DNA from: CAVPHV01 sp963704825 | GTDB lineage: Bacteria; Actinomycetota; Acidimicrobiia; Spongiisociales; UBA5794 | DNA length: 64,000 nucleotides | NCBI GenBank assembly: GCA_963704825.1 | Contig: CAVPHV010000005.1 | Span: 1-64,000, forward strand | Reading direction: 5' to 3' | In this document: piece by piece, positions 52,435 to 60,224 of the stretch | How the letters are laid out: each line of letters opens with the position of its first letter | Numbering within the stretch: position 1 is the stretch's first letter | Made by a program: the position numbers and the translations under genes | The notes under the pieces: generated by a model | The model's input: the letters and a program-made list of their open reading frames with translations, nothing else | The model's database searches: none | What the model was told of the DNA's origin: nothing

Positions 52435-53655
52435 ATGGCGAACAATGCCGAGCAACATGTCGCGTTGTCGGATCACAGCCCGGGCTGGTACCGCGTCTGG
52501 CTGCCGCGGGCGGCCATCGTCACCCTGGTCGCTGTCGCCGTGGTCTACGGCTCGGTGTGGGTCTTTGGGAGTACGAGCGGCTTTCTGCTGACCTTGGCTC
52601 TTGCCGCGTTCATCTCGTTCGCCCTATTGCCGGCGGTTGAAGTCCTGGCGAACCGCGGTTGGCGGCGTGGCGTTGCGACTGGCGTCGTCATGATCGGTGG
52701 CAGCCTGATCGGGCTGGTCTTTGTGGTCGCCATGATCCAAGTTGCGGTCGGCGAGGTCATCAAGCTGATCGACCAGCTTCCTGAGTACGTCGAAACGACG
52801 GCAAGTTGGCTCAACGATCGTTTTGGCCTCGAGTTGGCAACCGACTCACTGGTCAGGAAAATCGCCGCCGACCAGCGAACACTCGAGAACCTCGCAGGTA
52901 ATGCGGTCAGCGGCATTCTCGGCTTCGCCAACACTGCAATTGGGCTGCTATTCCAGGCCTTGACCATCAGCCTGTTTGTTTTCTACATTCTCGCCGACCT
53001 GCCCCGGTTGCGAGGAGCCATCCTCCGCCGCGTCCCGCCGGCGCAACAACACCACATCGACACAGTCACCTCGATAACCATCGAGAAGGTGGGTGGCTAC
53101 GTGTATTCGCGACTGTTGCTGGCCGGCGCCTCCACCGTATTTCACTTCATCGCCTTCAGCTTGATCGGTCTTCCCTATGCACTGGCATTGAGCCTATGGG
53201 TCGGTCTGGTGTCTCAGTTCATACCAACCGTCGGCACGTACATCGCCGGGGCCCTTCCCGTTCTCATTGCGCTCCTGGAGGATCCGATCGACGCACTGTG
53301 GGTTGTCATCGCAATCGCCGTCTACCAGCAGATCGAGAACTACGCGCTCGCACCTCGGGTCACCGCCAACACCATGAAGCTGCATCCCGCGGTGGCTTTT
53401 GGGGCAGTGATCGTCGGAGGCTCGTTGTTGGGCGGGGTCGGGGCACTCCTCGCCATTCCCGCCGCGGCCACGATCAAGGCACTCGTCCAAACGTACTTCG
53501 ATTCCAACGAGATCATCAGTTCCGGCCAATTCGAGGATCCCGAGGCCTACGACGCTCGGATGCACGCCAAGGCTCAGGAGAAGGCCGACCGCCGGGCGGC
53601 AAGCCGCCGCAAACGGTCTACCACTCAGGACTCCGAACCCGCCGACGACGCCTAA
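52435..53655 (+). CDS. AI-2E/PerM family transporter
   Basis: 406 residues from ATG 52435. Eight or so hydrophobic segments in the usual arrangement: two near the N-terminus, a soluble stretch rich in LIDQLPEYVETTASWLNDRF, then a C-terminal helix cluster with GLVSQFIPTVGTYIAGALPV and YQQIENYALAPRV, the family signature. Members export AI-2 or act as Na+/H+ antiporters; the substrate is not predictable. The cytosolic tail is basic. Confidence 0.88.
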   Translation: MANNAEQHVALSDHSPGWYRVWLPRAAIVTLVAVAVVYGSVWVFGSTSGFLLTLALAAFISFALLPAVEVLANRGWRRGVATGVVMIGGSLIGLVFVVAMIQVAVGEVIKLIDQLPEYVETTASWLNDRFGLELATDSLVRKIAADQRTLENLAGNAVSGILGFANTAIGLLFQALTISLFVFYILADLPRLRGAILRRVPPAQQHHIDTVTSITIEKVGGYVYSRLLLAGASTVFHFIAFSLIGLPYALALSLWVGLVSQFIPTVGTYIAGALPVLIALLEDPIDALWVVIAIAVYQQIENYALAPRVTANTMKLHPAVAFGAVIVGGSLLGGVGALLAIPAAATIKALVQTYFDSNEIISSGQFEDPEAYDARMHAKAQEKADRRAASRRKRSTTQDSEPADDA

Positions 53656-53663
53656 CGCCGCCG

Positions 53664-54158
53664 TCAGCCTTCGGCCGGCTTGGTGACGTCGGCCACCGTG
53701 GCATCGAGGGCATCAATCAGCGCCGCGGCGCTCAGCGTGACCGAAACGCCATGGGCGCCCCCACCGAGAGACACCTCGTCCTTCGCTGTGATGGTCTCGT
53801 CGGCGATCACGGGCCACCGATGCGTCGCCCCGAACGGCGTAATCGTTCCCCGCTCATAGCCCGTTGCTTCCTTTGCCTCCGCCGCGTCCGGCAGAGTCAT
53901 ACGGCGTACCCCGAGATGGTTGCGCAGCTTCCCCCAGTCGATGGCCCGATCTCCCGGGACAAGGACAAACAGGTAGTCGCTCTCACCGCGCCGCACGACC
54001 AGGGTCTTGAGGAGCGCGTCGACGGCGACCCCCCGCAACTCGGCTGCCTCGGCAACACTGCCTGCCCGAGCCGACACCCTTGGCTGGTAGTCGAGTCCTG
54101 TATCGGCCAGGGCCTGCAGTGCCGGGGTGTCGGGAATCCTGCCCGAGTCCCCGCTCAC
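53664..54158 (-). CDS. YbaK/ProX-type aminoacyl-tRNA deacylase
   Basis: 164 residues of the YbaK/EbsC domain: DALLKTLVVRRGESDYLFVLVP carries the conserved Lys, and GYERGTITPFGATHRWPVIA the GxxxPxG loop. Members hydrolyse mischarged tRNAs such as Cys-tRNA(Pro). The GTG start overlaps the acyl-CoA synthetase stop (GTGA), though the functions appear unrelated. Confidence 0.88.
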   Translation of the reverse strand: MSGDSGRIPDTPALQALADTGLDYQPRVSARAGSVAEAAELRGVAVDALLKTLVVRRGESDYLFVLVPGDRAIDWGKLRNHLGVRRMTLPDAAEAKEATGYERGTITPFGATHRWPVIADETITAKDEVSLGGGAHGVSVTLSAAALIDALDATVADVTKPAEG

Positions 54159-55729
54159 GCTTGGCCTGCAGCCTTGTCACGTTCCCGATCTCGCAACACC
54201 CTGCGCAGGATCTTGCCGGACGCCGACTTCGGGATTTCGGCGACGATCTCAATGAGCCGGATTTGCTTGTAGTGCGCAACATGCCCGGCAACGAAGGCCA
54301 CGATCTCATCCGGGTCGGCCTCGTGACCGGGCTTGAGCACAACGAAAGCTTTGGGAAGTTCGCCGGCTTCTTCATCGGGGATGGGGATGACCGCGGCATC
54401 GGCGACGTCGGGATGGGTCAGCAGCAGCCCTTCGAGTTCGGCGGGCGGCACCTGGAAACCCTTGTACTTGATGAGTTCCTTGAGCCGATCGACGATGTAG
54501 AAGTGGTCGTCATCGTCGACGTGGCCGATGTCCCCGGTGTGAAGCCAGCCGTCTTCGTCAATGGTGATCTTGGTGGCTTCGGGCTTGTTCAGGTACCCCT
54601 GCATCACCTGCGGGCCCCGGATCCAGATCTCGCCGTCTTCGTTGCGGTCGAGATCCGCACCGGTGTCGGGATCAACAACTCTGATGTCCGTGTTGGATAC
54701 GGTCACACCGATCGAGCCCGGCTTGAATTGACCGGGGGGCGTGGCGTGGGAGACGGGGCTCGTTTCGGTGAGGCCATAGCCCTGTACCACTTCGGCGTGG
54801 ATCCGGGCGGATGCCTCCGCTGCCAGCTCTGCGCTGAGTGGCGCCGCGCCCGAGAAGACCTGACGTAGGGCCGAGAGGTCGTAGTTCTCAACGATCGGGT
54901 GTTTCGCCAGCGCCAGGATGATCGGCGGCACCAGGTAGGCCCGCGTGACCTTGTGATCCTGCAGGATGGACAGGAATTGCTCGAGGTCGAACCGGGGCAT
55001 CGTCACCGCGGTTGCCCCCCAGTACATCACGCCGTTCATCAGCACTTCCATCCCATAGATGTGGAAGAAGGGCAGTACGGCGACGATGACTTCGTCGTCG
55101 CTGAGCCCGAGCACATGCTCGCCTTGGGCCAGGTTCGAGACCAGGTTGTAATGGCTGAGCATGACGCCCTTTGGTAGGCCGGTCGTGCCACTCGAATACG
55201 GCAGCACCAGGAGATCATGGGGGTCGACCGGCACCTGGTCGATCGGTTCGGCGCTGAGCAACGCGGTGAACGGTGTCGCATCGGGCGATTCGTCGATCGT
55301 GAATACCTCCTCGACGTCACTGTGCACTGCCGCCTCACTCGCCACGTCCATGAACATCGAAATGGTCAGCAGGTACTTGGCGCCGGCGTCGTTCAGTTGG
55401 TACTCGACCTCCTCGGCCGTGTAGGTCGGGTTGATTGTGGTGGCGACTCCACCGGCGATGGCGACGCCGTGGAACGCAATGGCGTACTCCGGGAGGTTGG
55501 GCGCCATGATGGCGAACACCTCACCCTTGCGGAACCCTCGCGCAACCAGGGCACCGGCCATGCGCCGTGACAGGTCCTCGACTTGGCCGTAGGTGTAGCT
55601 GCGACCGGTCGGCCCGTCGATGAAAGCGACCTTGTCCGGTGCAACCCCGACATGGCGGAACACCTGATCACCGATGGGTGTTTCGGGCAGTTCAACGTCC
55701 GGCAGCGGACTGCTGAAGATGATGGACAC
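54155..55729 (-). CDS. AMP-forming acyl-CoA ligase (4-coumarate-CoA-ligase-like)
   Basis: 524 residues. P-loop LPYSSGTTGLPKGVMLSHYN, VQGYGLTETSPVSHAT, GWLHTGDIGHVDDD, LKELIKYKGFQVPPAELE and PKSASGKILRRVLR. The KELIKYKGFQV box is typical of 4CL/luciferase-like ligases. It activates an aryl or acyl acid to its CoA ester. It differs from the ANL enzyme at 18140. Confidence 0.9.
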   Translation of the reverse strand: MSIIFSSPLPDVELPETPIGDQVFRHVGVAPDKVAFIDGPTGRSYTYGQVEDLSRRMAGALVARGFRKGEVFAIMAPNLPEYAIAFHGVAIAGGVATTINPTYTAEEVEYQLNDAGAKYLLTISMFMDVASEAAVHSDVEEVFTIDESPDATPFTALLSAEPIDQVPVDPHDLLVLPYSSGTTGLPKGVMLSHYNLVSNLAQGEHVLGLSDDEVIVAVLPFFHIYGMEVLMNGVMYWGATAVTMPRFDLEQFLSILQDHKVTRAYLVPPIILALAKHPIVENYDLSALRQVFSGAAPLSAELAAEASARIHAEVVQGYGLTETSPVSHATPPGQFKPGSIGVTVSNTDIRVVDPDTGADLDRNEDGEIWIRGPQVMQGYLNKPEATKITIDEDGWLHTGDIGHVDDDDHFYIVDRLKELIKYKGFQVPPAELEGLLLTHPDVADAAVIPIPDEEAGELPKAFVVLKPGHEADPDEIVAFVAGHVAHYKQIRLIEIVAEIPKSASGKILRRVLRDRERDKAAGQA

Positions 55730-55842
55730 GGTGTTCCTCCTGGACTTGGGTGGCGCGTTCTGGGCGTCTGCCGAGACTACCGCCCCGGGTCGGGGCCCCG
55801 TCGGGGTCCGGTCGGGTGCGGGTTGGTGCCAGAATCGGCGTC

Positions 55843-57069
55843 ATGGAACTCATCCCGATTGACATCGCCCACGGAGGCGAGGCCGTCGCCCGCCACGACG
55901 GCAAGGCCCACTTCATCGCAGGCGCCATGCCGGGCGAGCGGGTCGAGGGCGACATCGTCCTCGACAAAGGCTCGTGGGCTCGCGTCGAGATCACGCGGGT
56001 GATCGAAGCGTCACCTCACCGGGTGGTACCCGCCTGCCCCCACTTCGGGGAGTGCGGGGGATGCCAGTGGCAGTTCGCCGACTATGCGGCCCAGCTGGAG
56101 TGGAAGCGCTCGATCGTCGCCGGGCAACTTGCCCACCTCGGAAAGCTGACCGACGCACCGGTACGCGAGACCGTCGCGGTCGGGCCGCCTTACAGATACC
56201 GCAATCGAGTCGATTTCCGGGTGTTCGAGGACAAGCCGGCCCTGTACCAGCAGAAGTCGCGCCACCTCGTGCCGCTCGACGTGTGCCACCTGCTCCACCC
56301 GCTGCTCGCCGAGGTGTTCGATGTCCTTGGGCCGCTCGACGGGGTCGAACGGCTGATCCTGCGCGCCGGCGTGACGACCGGTGAACGCCTTGCGATCATC
56401 GAAGGGATGGTTCCCGACCAGATCGACGAATGGGGATGCTCTGTGGCCCAGCGTTCCCGTCACGGGCTCACCGTGATCTCGGGAACCGGCGAGATCCATG
56501 AGGAGATCGCAGGAGCCAGACTGCGGGTGACCGGTGGGGCGTTCTTCCAGAACAACACCGCAGGAGCCGAAGCTCTGGTGCGGCTCGTTGCCGAGGCGAC
56601 GGATCCGCTGCCCTATGAGACGGTGCTCGATGCCTATGCCGGCGGCGGTCTCTTCGGGGCCACGGTTGGCCGCACCGCGGGCCGGGTGGTTGCGGTTGAG
56701 ACCTCACCGCTCGCTGTCGCGGACCTTCGCCACAACCTGAAGGTCGCAGAGATCGAGGATCACCGCGTGGTGCGCGGTGAATTCGAGAAGGTGGCGGGGA
56801 CCCTCGATGAGTATTGGGACGTCGCGGTCGTCGACCCGCCGCGGGTTGGCTTGGGCATCGGCGGAGTGGCCGCGGTAACGGCCGCGTTTCCACGGGTGAT
56901 CGCCTACGTTTCATGCGATCCGGCGAGCCTGGCTCGAGATCACCGCTACCTCGAAGACGCCGGGTATGTCCTCGACTGGGCGGCGCCGGTAGATCTGTTC
57001 CCGCAGACGTATCACGTTGAGACGGTCGCCAGGTATATCCGCGTCGGCGCCGCCGAGGAAAAGCTCTAG
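55843..57069 (+). CDS. RNA m5U methyltransferase of the TrmA/RlmD family
   Basis: 408 residues from ATG 55843. An N-terminal TRAM-like domain is followed by a 4Fe-4S cysteine cluster (CPHFGECGGCQWQ). AdoMet motif DAYAGGGLFGATVG, VVDPPRVGL, and the catalytic Cys in YVSCDPASLARD. Rossmann C-terminal domain. It methylates uridine in 23S rRNA or tRNA; which one cannot be told. The upstream frame is low-complexity and not coding. Confidence 0.9.
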   Translation: MELIPIDIAHGGEAVARHDGKAHFIAGAMPGERVEGDIVLDKGSWARVEITRVIEASPHRVVPACPHFGECGGCQWQFADYAAQLEWKRSIVAGQLAHLGKLTDAPVRETVAVGPPYRYRNRVDFRVFEDKPALYQQKSRHLVPLDVCHLLHPLLAEVFDVLGPLDGVERLILRAGVTTGERLAIIEGMVPDQIDEWGCSVAQRSRHGLTVISGTGEIHEEIAGARLRVTGGAFFQNNTAGAEALVRLVAEATDPLPYETVLDAYAGGGLFGATVGRTAGRVVAVETSPLAVADLRHNLKVAEIEDHRVVRGEFEKVAGTLDEYWDVAVVDPPRVGLGIGGVAAVTAAFPRVIAYVSCDPASLARDHRYLEDAGYVLDWAAPVDLFPQTYHVETVARYIRVGAAEEKL

Positions 57070-57159
57070 GAGTCCACTGAACAATGTCAGTTTGGCCTCG
57101 GGTCCGACGTCGAGACTGGGCCCGGGCGAGCCCGCACGCCAGTAGTCCAGCAGCCTCCT
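57069..57159 (+). repeat. Dispersed repeat, copy D (diverged)
   Basis: GGAGTCCACTGAACAATGTC at the left and CCAGCAGCCTCCT at the right retain the outer ends of the family. The middle matches copy A loosely (CCGACGTC, CCCGCACG). It exactly fills the gap between two convergent genes, so it may also serve as a bidirectional terminator. Confidence 0.55.
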
Positions 57160-57786
57160 CTAGATCTCGTCGAGCAGCGTCTGGCGTTTCTCGGCAAACT
57201 CCTCGTCGGTGATGACGCCCTCCTTGTGGAGGCGAGCCAGCCGCTCCAGCCGCTCGGTGGCGTCCGACGGGACCGCGGTCGAATCCTCCTTGGCGAGTTC
57301 CCGGGTGCGTTGCTCGCGGACTCGATACAACAGCGACTGGAAGTCGTCGGGCCGTGGGATGTCCTGAAACCGGCTCTGGCCGCTCTCGCCGGCCGACTCG
57401 ATGAGGAGATCGCCTCCTTTGAGGATTCGCTCGAGGATGCCCTGGTTGAACACCACGTTGGTGATGTTCTCGAGCGGAATCTCGATACCGGTTCGGGCGA
57501 TCATCCCGCTGCGAGTGATCAAGCGCTCGTTGGTGAGCACGTACTGCGTGAAGGCCCACTTCACAACAGGCCGGACTACCAGGTAAACCATGGCGATCCC
57601 GATGATGACCCCGGTGATGACGTCGGCGGTCGTGTTGTCGGGCCACGCCCACTCTTGGAAGACGAGCGCGATCAGCACAAGGCCGAGAATGAACCACAAC
57701 AGGGGTATGGCGAGCAGCCGCCAGTGGGGCCGAAACTCGGTGACGATCTCTTCGCCCTCAGTGAGCAGTTTGTGTGGGTATCCCAT
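57160..57786 (-). CDS. PH-domain (bPH2) membrane protein with SHOCT tail
   Basis: 208 residues from ATG 57786. Two transmembrane helices (LAIPLLWFILGLVLIALVF, VITGVIIGIAMVYLVV) precede a bacterial PH domain (YVLTNERLITRSGMIARTG, IPLENITNVVFNQGILERIL). A C-terminal SHOCT helix pair (RLERLARLHKEGVITDEEF) ends the protein. Such proteins are probably membrane-associated adaptors; the role is unknown. Confidence 0.85.
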   Translation of the reverse strand: MGYPHKLLTEGEEIVTEFRPHWRLLAIPLLWFILGLVLIALVFQEWAWPDNTTADVITGVIIGIAMVYLVVRPVVKWAFTQYVLTNERLITRSGMIARTGIEIPLENITNVVFNQGILERILKGGDLLIESAGESGQSRFQDIPRPDDFQSLLYRVREQRTRELAKEDSTAVPSDATERLERLARLHKEGVITDEEFAEKRQTLLDEI

Positions 57787-57887
57787 GACGGTGCAGTGTA
57801 GATGGCGCGGCGCCGATGGGCCTGCGCCAGGTGTCGGAGGTCCGTGCCGCTCCGCCTCGCACTGGTTCCGAAGGGTCACGAACGCGG

Positions 57888-57931
57888 AAAACCCCGAGGA
57901 AGCTCAAGCCGAAGCCTTTGCCCTCTCGGGG
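57888..57931 (-). terminator. Intrinsic terminator of ncRNA unit 1
   Basis: On the minus strand CCCCGAG ... CUCGGGG is followed by UUUUCC. The apical part contains a CUUCGG loop. The same stem ends unit 2. Confidence 0.75.
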
Positions 57932-58178
57932 TTCTCCCAGTCAGTCTGCCTTGCGGCGAACCGACCGCCTCACCTCGGCCGAAGCCAGGGGTGCTGCTAG
58001 TCCTTCTGGGTCCGAAGCGAGCCCGAAAGCCCGATCCCGGACGACCCCTTTCGGGGAGTCCCGCCACTCTTGCGAGCGGCGGTCCTTTCCGGACCGTACC
58101 GGAGGCCCTCTCGAGCCACCGGCCCCGAGGCCCTTGCGGACCTCTGGGGTCGTTGGGTTGGTTTCCCTTCCCATCGAC
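57888..58178 (-). ncRNA. Putative structured ncRNA unit 1 (~290 nt)
   Basis: A minus-strand unit from a predicted start near 58178 to a terminator at 57888. No ORF with a plausible start and protein-like codons follows the promoter. The body is a chain of perfect hairpins: 58129-58142 (GCAA loop), 58099-58122 (GAGA), 58080-58096, 58063-58080 (GCAA) and 58045-58056 (GAAA). A UUCG hairpin follows at 57971-57993, with outer stem CACC/GGUG and a GA-containing internal loop. The 5' part shares a GGAAACC...CCAACG segment with unit 2. I could not match it to RNase P RNA, tmRNA, SRP RNA or 6S RNA. Confidence 0.6.
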
Positions 58179-58184
58179 GAGCGC

Positions 58185-58214
58185 AATGTAGACCTTCAAG
58201 AATGGTCCCGTCAA
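58185..58214 (-). promoter_or_regulatory. Sigma-70-type promoter of ncRNA unit 1
   Basis: On the minus strand: TTGACG (58209-58214), an 18-bp spacer, then TACATT (58185-58190). The predicted start is near 58178. The spacing and hexamers match those of unit 2. Confidence 0.7.
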
Positions 58215-58232
58215 GCAGAAACCGTTGATGGA

Positions 58233-58259
58233 TTTCGCGCTTCAGAGATAAGTTTCGCG
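58233..58259 (-). promoter_or_regulatory. Paired CGCGAAA boxes upstream of ncRNA unit 1
   Basis: Two direct CGCGAAA boxes (58233-58239 and 58253-58259) are exactly 20 bp apart. The nearer one lies 18 bp upstream of the -35. Unit 2 has the same pair at the same distances. Confidence 0.6.
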
Positions 58260-58270
58260 GGTCCAGTGGC

Positions 58271-58619
58271 GATTGCTCAGATGGGCTTCCGTTCCCCAAC
58301 TACCGGCGAGATCTGAGCCGGGAAACGACTCGAAAACGACAACAACGGCGTCGTCGCCGGGTCCAGAGAACAAGCCCCTGAGGTAGTGGGTTTGATCGGG
58401 GTCGATGGGGAAGCTCCACACCTTCGATGCTGAGATCCCCCTCTTCGAAGAGTCGATCGACGTAGACGGCCTCGAGCTCAGCTCGCGTCGAGCCACGTCC
58501 GATGCCTTCCAGTGTCCTCAGGTCGAGTCCTTTGCGATTGCGGCGGTGATTGCCGCGATGGTCTCCTCCGACGGTGTTCCGAAGTCGACGCGCCCGACGC
58601 CGGTCGGCGTCAGACTCAC
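58271..58619 (-). pseudogene. Decayed gene between the two ncRNA units
   Basis: Protein-like sequence runs through three frames on the minus strand. From GTG 58619: VSLTPTGVGRVDFGTPSEET (stop at 58518). Then GIGRGSTRAELEAVYVDRLF in a second frame, and KVWSFPIDPDQTHYLRGLFS with GPGDDAVVVVFESFPGSDL in a third. At least two frameshifts break it. The GxGxVDFGTPxEE start and the GSTRAELEAVY block recall a common actinobacterial secreted or lipoprotein family of unknown function, but there is no signal peptide. Confidence 0.5.
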
Positions 58620-58679
58620 CGGGTACCGGGCACCCTTCCGTACCCGCCGGCGCCGAAAGACGAACCTGCGGCCATACGG

Positions 58680-58722
58680 AAAAACCCCGAGGGAGCCCTG
58701 CCGAAGCGTTGCCCTCTCGGGG
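58680..58722 (-). terminator. Intrinsic terminator of ncRNA unit 2
   Basis: On the minus strand CCCCGAG (pairing with CUCGGGG) is followed by UUUUU. The apical part contains ACGCUUCGGC. It is clearly homologous to the unit 1 terminator. Confidence 0.8.
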
Positions 58723-59174
58723 TAGTTTCCCGGCCCTTTGCCGTTCGATCTTGCGATCGATCGTCGCCGGGCGCTCGAAGCGTCCTTACGGTCGCTCCGA
58801 TCCCGTTCGGTGCACCAAGGTGTCCCGATCGGGGTGATCTTCAGAAGCCCGTCGACCGAAGCCGCCGGTTCCCCCGAGGGGGTTCCCCTTCCGATCTGCC
58901 TCCGGGTGAGAACCGAAGTCCTTGCCCTTCAGCATCCTTCCGTTTCCGGAAGACCCCTTCGGTGTGGCCGAAGCCTCACCGTCGAGGTGTGGTCTGAGTC
59001 TTCCCTTGCACCCGCGGTTTCCCGCTGGTCCGCTGGGTCGTCTCCGACCGGTCCTGTCGAGACCGAAGCCTCTCCAGGTGCCGGGTTGACCTTGCGGCCG
59101 TCCCGACTCCCTCCGGTTGGACCGAAGCCCGTCCGTTGGGTTTCCTCTCCCGGAGCCGAAGCGCCGGTTGAGGA
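58680..59174 (-). ncRNA. Putative structured ncRNA unit 2 (~495 nt) with repeated UUCG hairpins
   Basis: A minus-strand unit from a predicted start near 59174 to a terminator at 58680. Six hairpins share one plan: outer stem, 2x2 internal loop, inner stem, UUCG loop. They lie at 59142-59175, 59109-59140, 59053-59078, 58954-58987, 58904-58927 and 58849-58868. The internal loops are AA/GA, AA/GA, GA/GA, GA/AA, CA/CA and GC/GA in order. Stems differ in sequence but keep pairing, which suggests selection on structure. ORFs in the unit are Arg-rich, lack starts and are not protein-like. No known RNA family is recognised. Confidence 0.65.
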
Positions 59175-59180
59175 AGCGCA

Positions 59181-59210
59181 AAGGTACGACATCGTTCCGG
59201 CTCGCGTCAA
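59181..59210 (-). promoter_or_regulatory. Sigma-70-type promoter of ncRNA unit 2
   Basis: On the minus strand: TTGACG (59205-59210), an 18-bp spacer, then TACCTT (59181-59186). The predicted start is near 59174. Confidence 0.7.
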
Positions 59211-59228
59211 CCCAGATCTGTGGTTGGT

Positions 59229-59255
59229 TTTCGCGATTCGAGGATAGTTTTCGCG
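59229..59255 (-). promoter_or_regulatory. Paired CGCGAAA boxes upstream of ncRNA unit 2
   Basis: CGCGAAA boxes at 59229-59235 and 59249-59255, period 20 bp, 18 bp upstream of the -35. The context between the boxes is also similar to unit 1 (GATA followed by the second box on the plus strand). Confidence 0.6.
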
Positions 59256-59256
59256 A

Positions 59257-59295
59257 GTGGGAGGGCCGGTTCGGTTCGGCCCGTTCTGCTCCCAC
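59257..59295 (+). other. Two-part inverted repeat upstream of the nuclease gene
   Basis: GTGGGAG/CTCCCAC (7 bp) encloses GGGCCG/CGGCCC (6 bp) around a GUUCGGUU-type loop. It lies between ncRNA unit 2 and the plus-strand nuclease gene. It could be an operator or a leader hairpin. The remaining 60 bp to the ATG holds no convincing promoter. Confidence 0.4.
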
Positions 59296-59356
59296 ACCGG
59301 TCCCGAAACTACACTGATGTGGTTTTCGTCACCCCGGTCCCGTATGATCGATTTCG

Positions 59357-60187
59357 ATGAGTATCGAGACCTTGCCGACCGAACCACCGGATTTGTTGCA
59401 GACCCTGTCGCCGAGCCGCGCCAGCGACTTCAAAGTGTGCCCGCAACTCTTCAAGTTCCGCGCGATTGACCGCATCGACATGCCCGCCACCGTGCACCAA
59501 GCGCGGGGCACCACCGCCCACCTCGCCCTCCAGCGGCTCTTCGACGACGCACCCGATGCACGCACGCCGGAACGACTCTTCGATCTCTTCCGCGAAGCGT
59601 GGGGCGAACTGCGAGGCAACGAGGAGTACGGCGCTCTTTTCGAGAGCATCGAAGCGGAGCGGGAGTGGGGCATCGAGAGCATGAGGGTTCTCGCCAACTA
59701 CTTCGGGATCGAGGACCCTCGCACTTTCGAACCGCTCGACCGTGAGCTCGACATGCTCGAGGAACTCGATGGAATCACGATCCGGGGCATCCTCGACCGG
59801 ATGGAAGAAGGCCCAGATGGTGTCATCATCACGGACTACAAGACGGGCAGGGCACCTCCGGAGCGCTACGCCATCCCGGCGTTCTTTGCGCTCAAGATCT
59901 ACGCACTCCTGATCCGGCAACGCACCGGTCGGACCCCCGTTGGGCTCAAGCTGATGTACCTCAATGGACCGACCGTCTACGAGATCCCGGTCAATGACAC
60001 CCAGCTCGACGCCATGGACCGGCAGCTGCGTGCCTTGTGGTCGGCCATCAATCGCGCCATCACAACGGAGACCTTCCCACCCCGGCCCGGAAGGCTCTGC
60101 GACTGGTGCCAGTACCGCGACCTCTGCCCGGCCTTTGCCGACACGACGGCATCCGATGATGCTGCGCCCCTCCAGGCGACGGGCTGA
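59357..60187 (+). CDS. RecB-family/Cas4-like PD-(D/E)XK exonuclease
   Basis: 276 residues. An N-terminal Cys (FKVCPQLFKFR) and a C-terminal trio (LCDWCQYRDLC) should bind a 4Fe-4S cluster. The active site is ILDRMEEGPDGVIITDYKTG (Asp, then Asp-x-Lys). This is the fold of Cas4/RecB/AddB nucleases. No CRISPR array or cas gene is in the window, so a DNA-repair role is more likely. Actinobacteria often carry this RecB-like gene near other repair genes. Confidence 0.88.
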   Translation: MSIETLPTEPPDLLQTLSPSRASDFKVCPQLFKFRAIDRIDMPATVHQARGTTAHLALQRLFDDAPDARTPERLFDLFREAWGELRGNEEYGALFESIEAEREWGIESMRVLANYFGIEDPRTFEPLDRELDMLEELDGITIRGILDRMEEGPDGVIITDYKTGRAPPERYAIPAFFALKIYALLIRQRTGRTPVGLKLMYLNGPTVYEIPVNDTQLDAMDRQLRALWSAINRAITTETFPPRPGRLCDWCQYRDLCPAFADTTASDDAAPLQATG

Positions 60188-60224
60188 TCCGCCGAGTAAC
60201 CGAGCCCTTGGTCTGCGAGCACCA

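Noticed and set aside
57880..59180. RNase P RNA, tmRNA or SRP RNA
   Set aside because: I looked for the P4 GAGGAAAGTCC core and ACAGAAA segment, the tmRNA tRNA-like ends and the GGAAGCAG SRP loop; none is present in either unit.
57850..59250. Long open frames in the ncRNA region, up to 169 codons on both strands
   Set aside because: They are Arg/Gly/Pro-rich, change with the strand, lack ribosome sites and cross the promoters and terminators. The hairpin pattern explains the sequence better.
59357..60187. CRISPR-Cas locus suggested by the Cas4-like gene
   Set aside because: No direct-repeat/spacer array and no other cas gene occurs in the window. The neighbours are DUF488 and helicase-nucleases.
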